From Firmicutes bacterium CAG:882 (GTDB lineage Bacteria; Bacillota; Clostridia; Lachnospirales; Lachnospiraceae): DNA of 23,573 bases. The translations under genes were made by a program, and so were the position numbers. The first letter of the stretch is position 1, and the number at the start of each line of letters is the position of its first letter. Where the stretch lies: the NCBI GenBank assembly GCA_000435595.1, contig FR895440.1:8223-31795 (forward strand). The letters are read 5' to 3'. The notes beneath the pieces were generated by a model. It was not told the origin of the DNA. It did no database searches and was given only the letters and a program-made list of their open reading frames with translations. Below, in pieces: positions 1 to 8,369 of this stretch.

Positions 1-1
1 T

Positions 2-370
2 GAGGGTTCGATGATGATTGGAGCGGCTCTTGCAGGTGCCGATGAGGATATAATTGCAAAGTTTGAGAAAATCGGAAGATGCGTCGGTATGGCATTTCAG
101 ATACAGGATGACATATTGGATTGCACAGGTGATACTGCATTAACAGGCAAGCCGGTCAACAGCGATGAGAAAAATAACAAGACAACGTATGTCACTTTGT
201 TCGGACTTGATAAGGCAGCAGAAGAGGTTGAGGCATTATCAAAGAAGGCAGAAGATATTCTGGATAGTATCGCGAAGGGAAGAACGGCTTCTGTTTATGA
301 TGAAGATTTTCTTAAGGAAAAGAATTTCCTGCTGTGGCTTATCGGAAGCCTTGTGAAGAGAGAGTATTAG
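2..370 (+). CDS. ispA: Farnesyl/geranyl diphosphate synthase, C-terminal part (5' end outside window)
   Basis: Partial gene, open to the left edge, so only the last 122 codons or so are visible. Trans-isoprenyl diphosphate synthases condense isopentenyl diphosphate with allylic diphosphates in the cytoplasm. The second Asp-rich motif is seen as FQIQDDILD, followed by the family-typical GKPVNSDEKNNKTTYV segment, where the Lys/Asp residues bind Mg-diphosphate. The first Asp-rich motif would lie upstream of the window. The C-terminus is short and ends in KREY, as is usual for IspA of Firmicutes. dxs starts 19 bp downstream, so the two are probably co-transcribed, joining precursor synthesis to chain elongation. 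The first visible Met at 11 is internal and not the start. Confidence 0.93.
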   Translation, partial: EGSMMIGAALAGADEDIIAKFEKIGRCVGMAFQIQDDILDCTGDTALTGKPVNSDEKNNKTTYVTLFGLDKAAEEVEALSKKAEDILDSIAKGRTASVYDEDFLKEKNFLLWLIGSLVKREY

Positions 371-389
371 GATTGGAACGAGGTATGTT

Positions 390-2240
390 ATGATACTTGA
401 TATGATAAACAAAGAAAACGATATTAAAAATGTTCCATCCGAAGATTTGCCCCAGCTGGCATCGGAGATAAGGGAATTTTTGATTGACCATGTGAGCAGG
501 ACGGGAGGACATCTCGCGTCTAACCTTGGAACGGTTGAGCTTACGATGGCAATGCATTTATCGTTTGATTTGCCTGAGGATAAATTGGTGTGGGATGTCG
601 GACATCAGGCGTACACGCACAAAATTCTTACAGGGCGTAAGAATGAATTTGATACATTGAGACAATATGGCGGGATGAGCGGCTTCCCAAAGAGAAGAGA
701 GAGCTGCTGTGACAGCTTTGACACGGGGCACAGCTCAACTTCAATATCGGCAGGACTTGGATATGTTAAGGCGAGGGACTTGTCAGGTGGAAACAATTAT
801 GTGGTGTCAATAATAGGTGACGGAGCACTCACCGGCGGACTCGCCCTTGAAGCACTCAACAATGCGTCTGAAAACCATAGCAATTTTATTATAGTTTTAA
901 ATGATAACAATATGTCAATTTCTCCCAATGTAGGCGCGATTTCAACGATGCTTACAAATATAAGGGGAGGCAATGCATATAGAGATATCAATGAAAATGT
1001 CAAGAGCTCACTCAAAAAGATTCCGCTGTACGGTGACAGGATTGTGTCGCAGATTCACAGGACAAAGAGTGGAATCAAGCAGCTCCTTCTTCCGGGAATG
1101 AAGTTCGAGGATATGGGAATCACATATCTCGGACCGGTTGACGGGCACGATATCAACAAGCTCTGCAAGATGTTCAGAATTGCGAAGAAGATGGATTCTT
1201 CCGTCATAGTGCATGTCATTACGGAGAAGGGAAGAGGATATGAGCCGGCGAGACTCAGACCGGATAAGTTCCATGGTGTGGGACCGTTTGATATTGCGAC
1301 AGGCAGGACACTTGCACCGTCTAAGACGACATATACGGATGTCTTTTCAAGAAAGATATGTGATATGGCATCTAAGGACAGCAGAATTGTGGCTATTACG
1401 GCTTCGATGGCGTCGGGCACGGGACTTACAAGATTCCAGAAGAGATTTCCGCTCAGATTTTTTGATGTGGGAATAGCGGAGGAGCATGCCGTGACATTTG
1501 CGGCAGGACTTGCGGCGGGCGGATATAAGCCTTATTTTGCGGTGTACTCATCCTTTCTGCAGAGAGGCTTTGATGAGATACTTCATGATGTATGTATTCA
1601 GGAGCTTCCGGTTGTTTTTATGATTGACAGGGCCGGCATTGTGGGCAGTGACGGTGAGACACATCAGGGAATATTTGACTATTCCTATCTCAATATAATA
1701 CCGGGTATGACGGTTATGGCACCGAAAAACAGATTAGAGCTTATGGACATGATGGAGTTTGCAAATACCTTTGACAGACCTGTTGCCATAAGATATCCGA
1801 GAGGGGCTGTGTCTGATATATTTGATGAACATAAGGAAGATATAAGCTACGGCAGGGCTGAAGTCATATACCGGGGATACGGTACGGCAATTATGACAAT
1901 AGGAGCTTCTATAGAAGAAGGCGTAAAGATATATAATAAGCTCAAGGAGCGCGGCGAGAATCCGACGCTTATCAATGCAAGATTCGAGAATCCGGTCGAT
2001 GAAAAACTGATTGGAGAGCTTGCAGGTGACCATGATAAGCTTCTGACTGTGGAGGAAAACATAGGTGCGGGAGGCTTTGGCATGAATGTGCTCAGAAGCG
2101 TAAATGAGAACGGATATGATATAAGGGTGGTTAATGCGGCACTTCCGGATGCTTACATGACACATGGCAATGTGGCAAAACTCAAGGAAATGTGCGGTTT
2201 TACGCCTGACGATATTATAAAGAAGCTTGACAGATATTAG
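390..2240 (+). CDS. dxs: 1-deoxy-D-xylulose-5-phosphate synthase
   Basis: Thiamine-diphosphate enzyme that makes DXP from pyruvate and glyceraldehyde-3-phosphate, the first step of the MEP isoprenoid pathway. At 616 residues it has the usual family length. The N-terminus shows the family pattern TGGHLASNLG and GHQAYTHK (about residues 38-78). The ThDP signature begins at GDGALTGG (143-150) and closes at NDNNMSIS (171-178). The transketolase-like pyrimidine domain carries GIAEEHAVTFAAG with the catalytic Glu at about 364. DRAGIVGSDGETHQG is also present, and the C-terminal transketolase domain ends the protein. The start is the first Met, preceded by GGAACGAGG. It follows ispA directly and precedes tlyA, the B. 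subtilis order. No defects are visible. Confidence 0.97.
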   Translation: MILDMINKENDIKNVPSEDLPQLASEIREFLIDHVSRTGGHLASNLGTVELTMAMHLSFDLPEDKLVWDVGHQAYTHKILTGRKNEFDTLRQYGGMSGFPKRRESCCDSFDTGHSSTSISAGLGYVKARDLSGGNNYVVSIIGDGALTGGLALEALNNASENHSNFIIVLNDNNMSISPNVGAISTMLTNIRGGNAYRDINENVKSSLKKIPLYGDRIVSQIHRTKSGIKQLLLPGMKFEDMGITYLGPVDGHDINKLCKMFRIAKKMDSSVIVHVITEKGRGYEPARLRPDKFHGVGPFDIATGRTLAPSKTTYTDVFSRKICDMASKDSRIVAITASMASGTGLTRFQKRFPLRFFDVGIAEEHAVTFAAGLAAGGYKPYFAVYSSFLQRGFDEILHDVCIQELPVVFMIDRAGIVGSDGETHQGIFDYSYLNIIPGMTVMAPKNRLELMDMMEFANTFDRPVAIRYPRGAVSDIFDEHKEDISYGRAEVIYRGYGTAIMTIGASIEEGVKIYNKLKERGENPTLINARFENPVDEKLIGELAGDHDKLLTVEENIGAGGFGMNVLRSVNENGYDIRVVNAALPDAYMTHGNVAKLKEMCGFTPDDIIKKLDRY

Positions 2241-2294
2241 TTTTGCAGCAGATATACAGATTGTGCCGCAAAAATGGCGGAATGGGGATTTTTT

Positions 2295-3092
2295 ATGAAA
2301 GAGAGACTGGATGTGCTTGTTGTGGAGCGCAGACTTGCGGATTCACGGGAAAAAGCAAAAGCAATTATAATGGCGGGAAATGTGTTCGTCAACGGACAGC
2401 GTGAGGATAAAGCGGGGTCTATGTTTGATGTCACATGTCAGATAGAGCTTCACGGTGTTACAATGAAATATGTCAGCCGTGGGGGATTAAAGCTTGAAAA
2501 AGCAATGACGCATTTTGACATTTCACTTGAAGGAAAGGTATGCATGGACGTCGGAGCTTCAACAGGCGGCTTTACCGACTGCATGCTTCAGAATGGAGCC
2601 GTAAAGGTATATTCTGTGGACGTAGGGCACGGACAGCTTGATTGGCGGCTCAGACAGGATGAACGGGTTGTCGTTATGGAAAAGACGAATATCAAGTTCG
2701 TTACGCCTGAGGATATAGCAGATGTAATAGATTTTGCAAGTATAGATGTGTCATTCATTTCACTGACTAAGGTGCTGCTTCCTGTCAGAGCGCTTCTTCG
2801 CGACGGAGGGGAGATAGCTGCTCTTATCAAGCCACAGTTCGAGGCAGGAAGAGAGAAGGTTGGCAAAAAAGGTGTTGTCAGGGATAAGGCTGTACATATC
2901 GAGGTAATAGAGAATGTGACGCAGTTTGCATCGACTAACGGATTTATACCGCTCAACCTGGAATTTTCACCTATTAAGGGACCGGAGGGAAATATAGAGT
3001 ATCTTCTTCACTTGAGAAAGAGCGATGAGACTCAGGGTGAACTTTCTTTTAATATACGCGAAATTGTTGAAAAAGCACATGAAATGTTGTAA
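2295..3092 (+). CDS. tlyA: TlyA family rRNA 2'-O-methyltransferase (S4 domain + FtsJ fold)
   Basis: TlyA/YqxC proteins join an N-terminal S4 RNA-binding domain (about residues 1-60, beginning MKERLDVLVVERRLADSREK) to an FtsJ/RrmJ-type methyltransferase. The SAM-binding loop MDVGASTGGFTD starts at residue 84, and the family block KPQFEAGREKVGKKGVVRD lies in the C-terminal half. In mycobacteria TlyA methylates 16S C1409 and 23S C1920; the target in Firmicutes is less certain, and the old name hemolysin is misleading. The start at 2295 gives the canonical N-terminus and has a GGGGA element at suitable spacing. An in-frame ATG at 2274 would add seven atypical residues and is rejected. The length is 265 residues, normal for the family. 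Confidence 0.93.
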   Translation: MKERLDVLVVERRLADSREKAKAIIMAGNVFVNGQREDKAGSMFDVTCQIELHGVTMKYVSRGGLKLEKAMTHFDISLEGKVCMDVGASTGGFTDCMLQNGAVKVYSVDVGHGQLDWRLRQDERVVVMEKTNIKFVTPEDIADVIDFASIDVSFISLTKVLLPVRALLRDGGEIAALIKPQFEAGREKVGKKGVVRDKAVHIEVIENVTQFASTNGFIPLNLEFSPIKGPEGNIEYLLHLRKSDETQGELSFNIREIVEKAHEML

Positions 3093-3131
3093 GATATACC
3101 ATATTTGAGTACAGAAGGGTAAGGCTACGGG

Positions 3132-3989
3132 ATGGAAAAGTTTTTTATTGTCACCAACACAGCGAAAGACAGAGATCTTACATTTACCAGAAGCATAATA
3201 GATTATTTGGAAGCTAAGGGAAAGACATGCTACACTCAGTCGGTGGATGCTGTCTGCAACACTAATTATAATTATACGAATGCCGATATGGTTCCCTCCG
3301 ATACCGACTGCGTGATAGTTCTCGGCGGAGACGGAACTCTTATTCAGGCGGCAAGAGATTTAAGCCAGCTTGAACTTCCTCTTCTTGGAATTAATATAGG
3401 TACACTCGGGTTTTTGGTAGATATTGATAAAGAACAGGCTTTTCCTGCGATTGACTGTGTACTTGCCGGTGATTACGAGATAGATGAACGCATGATGCTT
3501 GAAGGGAATGCTTACCGGGAGGGTCAGGTTATATATAATAATGTCGCACTCAACGATATTGTAATTAACAGAAGCGGTGCACTTAGGGTTATCGATTTTG
3601 ATATATTTGTCAACAACGAGTATCTGACATCATATACGGCAGACGGACTTATAATATCCACACCTACCGGGTCTACGGCTTACAATCTGTCAGCGGGAGG
3701 TCCTATCGCACAGCCTAATTCTGAGCTTATAATTCTCACACCGGTGTGCCCTCATAAGATTAATCAGAGAAGCATAATACTTGATTCGTTTGATGAGATC
3801 TGTGTAAAGATGAGCAAGAGCCGCTCTAATCAGGAGGAGCGTGTTGCGTCTTTTGACGGTGAGCTGCATACCAATCTTATTTCCGGTGACAAGGTAATCA
3901 TAACAAGAGCACCGAAGAAAGCGAAGATAGTCAAGACAAGTAAGCTCAGTTTTTTCCAGGTTCTAGGAAAAAAGATGAGTGTCATATAG
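3132..3989 (+). CDS. nadK: NAD kinase (ATP/polyphosphate-dependent)
   Basis: Phosphorylates NAD to NADP in the cytosol. At 285 residues it has normal length. The diagnostic GGDGT motif is at residues 65-69 (catalytic Asp67), followed by GINIGTLGFL, the NDIVINRSG segment and TADGLIISTPTGSTAYNLSAGGP, the glycine-rich substrate pocket of the family. The C-terminal half is the all-beta domain. AGAAGGGTAAGG precedes the ATG. It sits between tlyA and argR with gaps of 39 and 18 bp, within the isoprenoid/repair/sporulation run. B. subtilis lacks nadK at this exact site. Many clostridia have it here, so the position supports a clostridial origin. Confidence 0.96.
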   Translation: MEKFFIVTNTAKDRDLTFTRSIIDYLEAKGKTCYTQSVDAVCNTNYNYTNADMVPSDTDCVIVLGGDGTLIQAARDLSQLELPLLGINIGTLGFLVDIDKEQAFPAIDCVLAGDYEIDERMMLEGNAYREGQVIYNNVALNDIVINRSGALRVIDFDIFVNNEYLTSYTADGLIISTPTGSTAYNLSAGGPIAQPNSELIILTPVCPHKINQRSIILDSFDEICVKMSKSRSNQEERVASFDGELHTNLISGDKVIITRAPKKAKIVKTSKLSFFQVLGKKMSVI

Positions 3990-4007
3990 GAAAGAGAGGA
4001 TATGTCA

Positions 4008-4460
4008 ATGAAAGCAGAGCGCCATGCCAAGATAATAGAGCTTATCAGAAAGCATAATATAGAGACGCAGGAGGAGCTTGCGGACAGACTTAATGAGGAG
4101 GGCTACAATGTCACGCAGGCAACTGTGTCAAGAGATATAAGGGAGCTTAAGCTCACAAAAGTGGCTGACGGTGCGGGAAGACAGAAGTATGTGTTTCTTG
4201 ACGGCAAGGATAATTCGATGAGCGATAAGTTCATAAGAATTCTGAAGGAGGCATATGTCTCAGTTGATATGGCACAGAACATCCTTGTGGTAAAGACGGT
4301 TTCGGGAATGGCAATGGCTGTTGCGGCTGCGATTGATGCCATGAACTACCACGAGATAGTCGGATGTATTGCCGGTGATGACACAATCATGTGTGCAGTC
4401 AGAACAGTCGAAGATACGAAAAATCTTATGGATAAGATTCACAAGCTTGTAAAGGTATGA
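4008..4460 (+). CDS. argR: Arginine repressor ArgR/AhrC
   Basis: Arginine-responsive hexameric regulator that represses arginine biosynthesis and, in B. subtilis, activates catabolism. The N-terminal winged helix-turn-helix contains IETQEELADRL and the DNA-recognition segment TQATVSRDIRELKL (about 36-49). The C-terminal oligomerisation/arginine-binding domain contains GCIAGDDTIMCAVRT, whose GDD residues contact arginine. Two in-frame ATGs exist, at 4002 and 4008. The GAGAGGA ribosome binding site ends at 4000, which is too close to 4002 and well placed for 4008, so I use 4008 (150 residues). No obvious ARG box is seen just upstream, so autoregulation cannot be claimed. Confidence 0.95.
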   Translation: MKAERHAKIIELIRKHNIETQEELADRLNEEGYNVTQATVSRDIRELKLTKVADGAGRQKYVFLDGKDNSMSDKFIRILKEAYVSVDMAQNILVVKTVSGMAMAVAAAIDAMNYHEIVGCIAGDDTIMCAVRTVEDTKNLMDKIHKLVKV

Positions 4461-4512
4461 ATTCGGGGGATACCCTTTTTACAGGAGAAGTTCTGTCAGA
4501 AGGAGGAAATAT

Positions 4513-6177
4513 ATGTTAATTAATCTGCATGTTAAGAATTTAGCTCTCATCGATGAGGCAGACATCTATTTTGATGAAGGGCTTAATATCCTGACGGGAG
4601 AGACAGGTGCCGGAAAGTCGATTCTGTTGGGGTCTATCAATCTTGCCCTGGGAGCGAAGGCATCCCGTGATATGCTTGGTAAACACGGCGATTTCGCAAG
4701 TGTTGAGCTGTTGTTTCAAGTGGATGAGTCCACTGTGGCGGCACTTGCGGCTAAGGATATCTTTGTCACAGACAATCAGGTTCTGATTTCCAGAAAGTTC
4801 ACTGAAAACAGGAATATAATGAAGATTAACGGTGAAAATGTAACGCTTGCAACTGTGCGTGACATAACATCGCTTTTGATTGACATTCATGGTCAGCATG
4901 AGCATCAGTCACTTTTGTATCCGGCTAATCATCTTGCGATACTTGACAGGTTTGCAAGACGTGAGCTTGGCACGGTGATGGATGAGTATACTGCCGTTTA
5001 CGGAGAGTACAGGCAGATTGAACATAAGCTTGCCGGGTTTAATATGGACGAGGAAGAACGAAAGCGCAATATGGATTTCCTTGAGTATGAGATTAACGAG
5101 ATTGAGGCGGCAGCCTTAAGGCCTGGGGAGGATGAACAGCTTGAAGCCGAGTACAGACGATGTAAGAATTCCAGAAAGATTGCCGATGCTCTCTTAGAGG
5201 TAAATGAATGTATGGAGGAAGGAGAGCATGATGCCGTGTCTGCGCTCATTGGGAGAGCCTACAGAAGCCTTGCATCGGTCATTCAGTACGATGAATCACT
5301 TACACCGCTTGCAGAACAGCTCTCGGATATCGACAGCCTTATATCCGATTTCGGAAGGGATATTTCCGGATATCTTGACGAGCTTAAGTTTGACGGGGAG
5401 CGTTTTAACGAGCTTGAAGAGCGCCTTGACATTATAAACAATCTTAAAGCAAAGCACGGCGGAAGTATTGAAAGCATTCAGGCTGCATATCAGACAAAGA
5501 AAGAAAAATTTGATTTTTTGAGCGAATATGAGCAGAATAGGAACAGAGCTTATGCCGAGCTTGACAAGACTTACGATAAGCTTACGGAATGTGCCCAAAA
5601 GCTCAGTGCCATAAGAAAGAATGCCGCAAAGAGCCTTGAGATGCAGATAAAGCAGGCACTTTTGGAGCTTAACTTTTTAAGCGTTGAATTCAGAATTAAT
5701 TTTAAAGAGACGGAAAAGCCTTCAGCAAACGGGATTGATTATGCTGAGTACCTTATATCGGTAAATCCGGGTGAAGAACCGAAGCCGCTTGCAAAAGTCG
5801 CATCCGGAGGTGAGCTTTCAAGAATTATGCTTGCAATCAAGACGGTTCTTGCGGATCAGGATGAGATTGACACACTTATTTTTGATGAGATTGACACGGG
5901 AATAAGCGGAAGAACAGCCCAGATGGTTGCAAATAAGCTTGATAAAATAGCTTCCTGCCGACAGGTTATATGTATTACGCATCTGCCGCAGATTGCGGCA
6001 ATGGCAAAGAAACATTTTGGAATTGTAAAAAATATAAGGGATAACAGGACGGTGACATCCATAAATGAGCTGGATAACGAGGGCTCGGTTATGGAGCTTG
6101 CAAGAATGCTTGGAGGAGACAAAATAACACAGACCGCTGTTTTAAATGCCAGAGAGCTTAAAAGATACCAGGGATAA
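4513..6177 (+). CDS. recN: DNA repair protein RecN (SMC-like ATPase)
   Basis: RecN is an early-acting double-strand-break repair ATPase that gathers DNA ends. The head domain is split. Walker A GETGAGKS is at residues 29-36 with the family HGQHEHQSL segment following, then a coiled-coil arm (about 150-370, rich in Glu/Lys/Leu/Arg). The signature VASGGELSRI (429-438) and Walker B LIFDEIDTGISG (Asp458/Glu459) close the head. At 554 residues it matches B. subtilis RecN (about 576). A strong AAGGAGGAAAT ribosome binding site sits 3 to 4 bp before the start. Position between argR and spoIVB is the classical Firmicutes order. It appears intact. Confidence 0.97.
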   Translation: MLINLHVKNLALIDEADIYFDEGLNILTGETGAGKSILLGSINLALGAKASRDMLGKHGDFASVELLFQVDESTVAALAAKDIFVTDNQVLISRKFTENRNIMKINGENVTLATVRDITSLLIDIHGQHEHQSLLYPANHLAILDRFARRELGTVMDEYTAVYGEYRQIEHKLAGFNMDEEERKRNMDFLEYEINEIEAAALRPGEDEQLEAEYRRCKNSRKIADALLEVNECMEEGEHDAVSALIGRAYRSLASVIQYDESLTPLAEQLSDIDSLISDFGRDISGYLDELKFDGERFNELEERLDIINNLKAKHGGSIESIQAAYQTKKEKFDFLSEYEQNRNRAYAELDKTYDKLTECAQKLSAIRKNAAKSLEMQIKQALLELNFLSVEFRINFKETEKPSANGIDYAEYLISVNPGEEPKPLAKVASGGELSRIMLAIKTVLADQDEIDTLIFDEIDTGISGRTAQMVANKLDKIASCRQVICITHLPQIAAMAKKHFGIVKNIRDNRTVTSINELDNEGSVMELARMLGGDKITQTAVLNARELKRYQG

Positions 6178-6206
6178 TCTTCATGTTTTAAATGAAATGA
6201 TTGCAG

Positions 6207-6213
6207 CATACTA
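6207..6213 (+). promoter_or_regulatory. Candidate sigma-G-type -10 element upstream of spoIVB
   Basis: The heptamer CATACTA, which equals the core of the -10 consensus for sigma-G promoters, lies 43 bp before the spoIVB ATG in the 78-bp gap after recN. The -35 region at the expected distance (GTTTT near 6185-6189) matches the consensus poorly, so this rests on one box plus the known sigma-G dependence of spoIVB in B. subtilis. Confidence 0.35.
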
Positions 6214-6255
6214 AGACCATGAAAAACACAAGTATTATTTACGAAAGGAGTTTTC

Positions 6256-7563
6256 ATGGAGAAGGTGTGCGATGAATTTAAAAAGACATACAGGCATTTC
6301 CTTATATGGCTGTTGATTGCAGGGATAGCCGGAAGTGCTGCTTTCTATATATATGCAGTTAAAAATCAGATTCCGGATACGATTAATCTCAATCGATATG
6401 CTGATGAGAAGCTTGATTTTAATATTCCTTTTGTGGGAACGGTAGAGCAGACTGCGGACACGGATGTAAGCGAGGTGGCAAGAGCTTATGCAACCAATGT
6501 GAAGGCGGTGAATGTCAATCTTCTCGACACGTTGAATATAAGCACGGGGGAGATTGGAAGCTATGACCTTAATTTCAGACTGTTTGGGATGGTTACGCTC
6601 AAAAGTGTGAAGATTAATGTGTGCGATGAGGTTCTGATAATTCCGTGCGGTATTCCCGTGGGAATATATATAGAGACGAAGGGAGTAATGGTTGTCGATA
6701 TAGGCGACATAACCACTGCGGACGGCACAGTGAAGTGCCCGGCATCAGACATTTTGTGGCCGGGCGATTATATTGTAAGTGTAAACGGTCAGAGCGTGGA
6801 TGATAAGGAGGCACTTATTGAGGCAATTGACAGCTCAGAACAATCGGCAGGCGAATATGTCAACATAGGACTATATCGTAACGGAAGATATATTGAGGTA
6901 AGGCTTGAGCCTGTGAGGGATGAGAATGGAAGACTTAAAATCGGAACGTGGGTACGCGATGATTGTCAGGGACTTGGAACACTCACATACATTGACAAAA
7001 ACGGCAGATTTGGCGCATTAGGACATGGTATAAGCGATATTGACACGGGAAAGCTTGTAAATTCCGAGGGCGGGAGGCTTTACTGTGCGAGGATATGGTC
7101 GATTGTCAAGGGAAAAGCGGGCACTCCGGGGGAGGTTGTGGGCTCCATAAATTACAGCCCTGATTATTTTCTTGGTTTTATTGAGTCGAACAGTGATATA
7201 GGAATATATGGCGTATGCGACGAGAACATTTACCAATATATAGACAGCTATGCACTTCCCGTTGTCTATAAGCAGTCGGTTCAGAAGGGCATGGCATATA
7301 TAAGGAGCTTCATCGACGGCACAGTGCGCGATTATGCCATATATATAACGGATATTGATATGTCAAATGGAAATATCAACAAGGGAATCTCCTTCACTGT
7401 GACCGACGAAGCACTTCTTGAGAGCACGGGCGGAATTATTCAGGGAATGAGTGGAAGTCCGATTATTCAGAACGGCGGAGTTATAGGCGCGGTGACACAT
7501 GTGCTTGTCAATGACCCGGCTAAAGGATATGGGATATTTATTGAGGATATGTTAGAACACTGA
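6256..7563 (+). CDS. spoIVB: SpoIVB serine peptidase (S55), mother-cell/forespore signalling
   Basis: SpoIVB is made in the forespore, secreted into the intermembrane space and cleaves SpoIVFA to trigger pro-sigma-K processing by SpoIVFB. One N-terminal membrane anchor is at residues 15-33. A PDZ domain spans about 125-225 (IPVGIYIETKGV, then LWPGDYIVSVNGQSV). The peptidase domain follows: His257 in LGHGISD and the nucleophile Ser401 in QGMSGSPIIQNG, then VIGAVTHVLVNDP. His and Ser match the positions of the B. subtilis catalytic residues by motif. Length 435 is typical. AAAGGAG precedes the start. It is followed by a phosphodiesterase and then spo0A. Confidence 0.95.
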   Translation: MEKVCDEFKKTYRHFLIWLLIAGIAGSAAFYIYAVKNQIPDTINLNRYADEKLDFNIPFVGTVEQTADTDVSEVARAYATNVKAVNVNLLDTLNISTGEIGSYDLNFRLFGMVTLKSVKINVCDEVLIIPCGIPVGIYIETKGVMVVDIGDITTADGTVKCPASDILWPGDYIVSVNGQSVDDKEALIEAIDSSEQSAGEYVNIGLYRNGRYIEVRLEPVRDENGRLKIGTWVRDDCQGLGTLTYIDKNGRFGALGHGISDIDTGKLVNSEGGRLYCARIWSIVKGKAGTPGEVVGSINYSPDYFLGFIESNSDIGIYGVCDENIYQYIDSYALPVVYKQSVQKGMAYIRSFIDGTVRDYAIYITDIDMSNGNINKGISFTVTDEALLESTGGIIQGMSGSPIIQNGGVIGAVTHVLVNDPAKGYGIFIEDMLEH

Positions 7564-7619
7564 GACCGGCAGGGTCAGCCTTGGCTATGCCGGATTCAAC
7601 ACAAAGAAGGAGAAAAATT

Positions 7620-8186
7620 ATGAAACTTATGATTGCGTCGGACATACATGGTTCGTCATACTACTGCAGAAAAATGCTTGAAGCTTATGAGAGGGAGCAG
7701 GCTGACCGTCTGCTCCTGCTTGGAGACATTCTTTATCACGGTCCGAGAAATGACCTGCCGCGTGATTACGCACCAAAGGAGGTTATTGCAATGCTTAACG
7801 GCGTGAATAATGAACTCCTGTGCGTGCGGGGCAACTGTGATACGGAAGTCGACCAGATGGTGCTTGAGTTTCCTGTACTTGCAGACTACAGTATTCTCTA
7901 CATAGACGGTGTAACGATTTTTGCAACACATGGCCATCATTTCAATTTGAGAAATCTTCCGCCTCACAAGGAGGGGGACATTCTTATGCACGGACATACA
8001 CATGTCCCGGCGTGTATATGCGAGAGCGGAATGTGGTATCTGAATCCCGGCTCGGTATCTATTCCGAAGGAGGACAGCCCGAACGGTTATATGATATGCG
8101 AGAGCGGAGTATTTACATGGAAGAAGCTTGATGGCGGGAAATATAAGGAATTTAGTGTTTCGGATTCATGTGTCAAAACATACTGA
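7620..8186 (+). CDS. yfcE: YfcE/MJ0936-type metallophosphodiesterase
   Basis: Small calcineurin-like phosphoesterase of 188 residues. All metal-binding blocks are present: SDIHG (Asp8, His10), LLGDILYHG (Asp36), RGNCD (Asn72), ATHGHHF (His104), and HGHTHVP (His126/His128), followed by LNPGSVSIPK. Members of this family hydrolyse phosphodiesters such as bis-pNPP in vitro with Mn; the natural substrate is unknown. AAGGAG at 7608-7613 sets the start at 7620. An in-frame ATG at 7581 would add 13 residues without a ribosome binding site. It lies between spoIVB and spo0A, which are adjacent in B. subtilis. Its last codons form the left arm of a long inverted repeat. Confidence 0.9.
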   Translation: MKLMIASDIHGSSYYCRKMLEAYEREQADRLLLLGDILYHGPRNDLPRDYAPKEVIAMLNGVNNELLCVRGNCDTEVDQMVLEFPVLADYSILYIDGVTIFATHGHHFNLRNLPPHKEGDILMHGHTHVPACICESGMWYLNPGSVSIPKEDSPNGYMICESGVFTWKKLDGGKYKEFSVSDSCVKTY

Positions 8187-8230
8187 TTTATTTTAAAAGT
8201 GTATAGAGCATGTTTTGACACTTGAATCTG
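8161..8230. repeat. Long imperfect inverted repeat upstream of spo0A
   Basis: Arms 8161-8181 and 8210-8230 pair over 21 positions with one T-T mismatch and one G-T pair, with a 28-nt loop. The left arm overlaps the last codons of the phosphodiesterase gene. The stem is AT-rich and is not followed by a clean T run, so it is not a textbook terminator. Both arms contain TGTCAAA/TTTGACA, one base from the Spo0A box TGTCGAA/TTCGACA, so it could be a regulatory dyad, a terminator for the upstream operon, or both. Confidence 0.6.
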
Positions 8231-8240
8231 TTTCGACAAA
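8231..8240 (+). promoter_or_regulatory. Spo0A binding site (0A box) upstream of spo0A
   Basis: TTTCGACAAA contains the exact heptamer TTCGACA of the Spo0A box consensus and matches its flanking bases. It lies about 50 bp upstream of the spo0A -35 element and directly after the right arm of the inverted repeat, fitting autoregulation as known for spo0A in other spore formers. Confidence 0.6.
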
Positions 8241-8288
8241 AAACGACTAAATAAACGGTAAAACTTGCAATATTGCTAAAAAAATATA

Positions 8289-8317
8289 TTGAACTGTCAT
8301 GATATGACTATTATAAT
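8289..8317 (+). promoter_or_regulatory. Sigma-A-type promoter of spo0A
   Basis: A -35 TTGAAC (8289-8294), 17-bp spacer and perfect -10 TATAAT (8312-8317). The predicted start near 8324 leaves a short leader to the ATG at 8370. I saw no convincing sigma-H promoter beside it. Confidence 0.65.
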
Positions 8318-8369
8318 TTATAGGTACACATTTTTGTGCGCCTATATTTTTTTTTAAGAGTGAGGGAAC

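Noticed and set aside
4466..4480. GGG-GATA-CCC followed by five T between argR and recN
   Set aside because: A stem of three base pairs is too weak to call a terminator.
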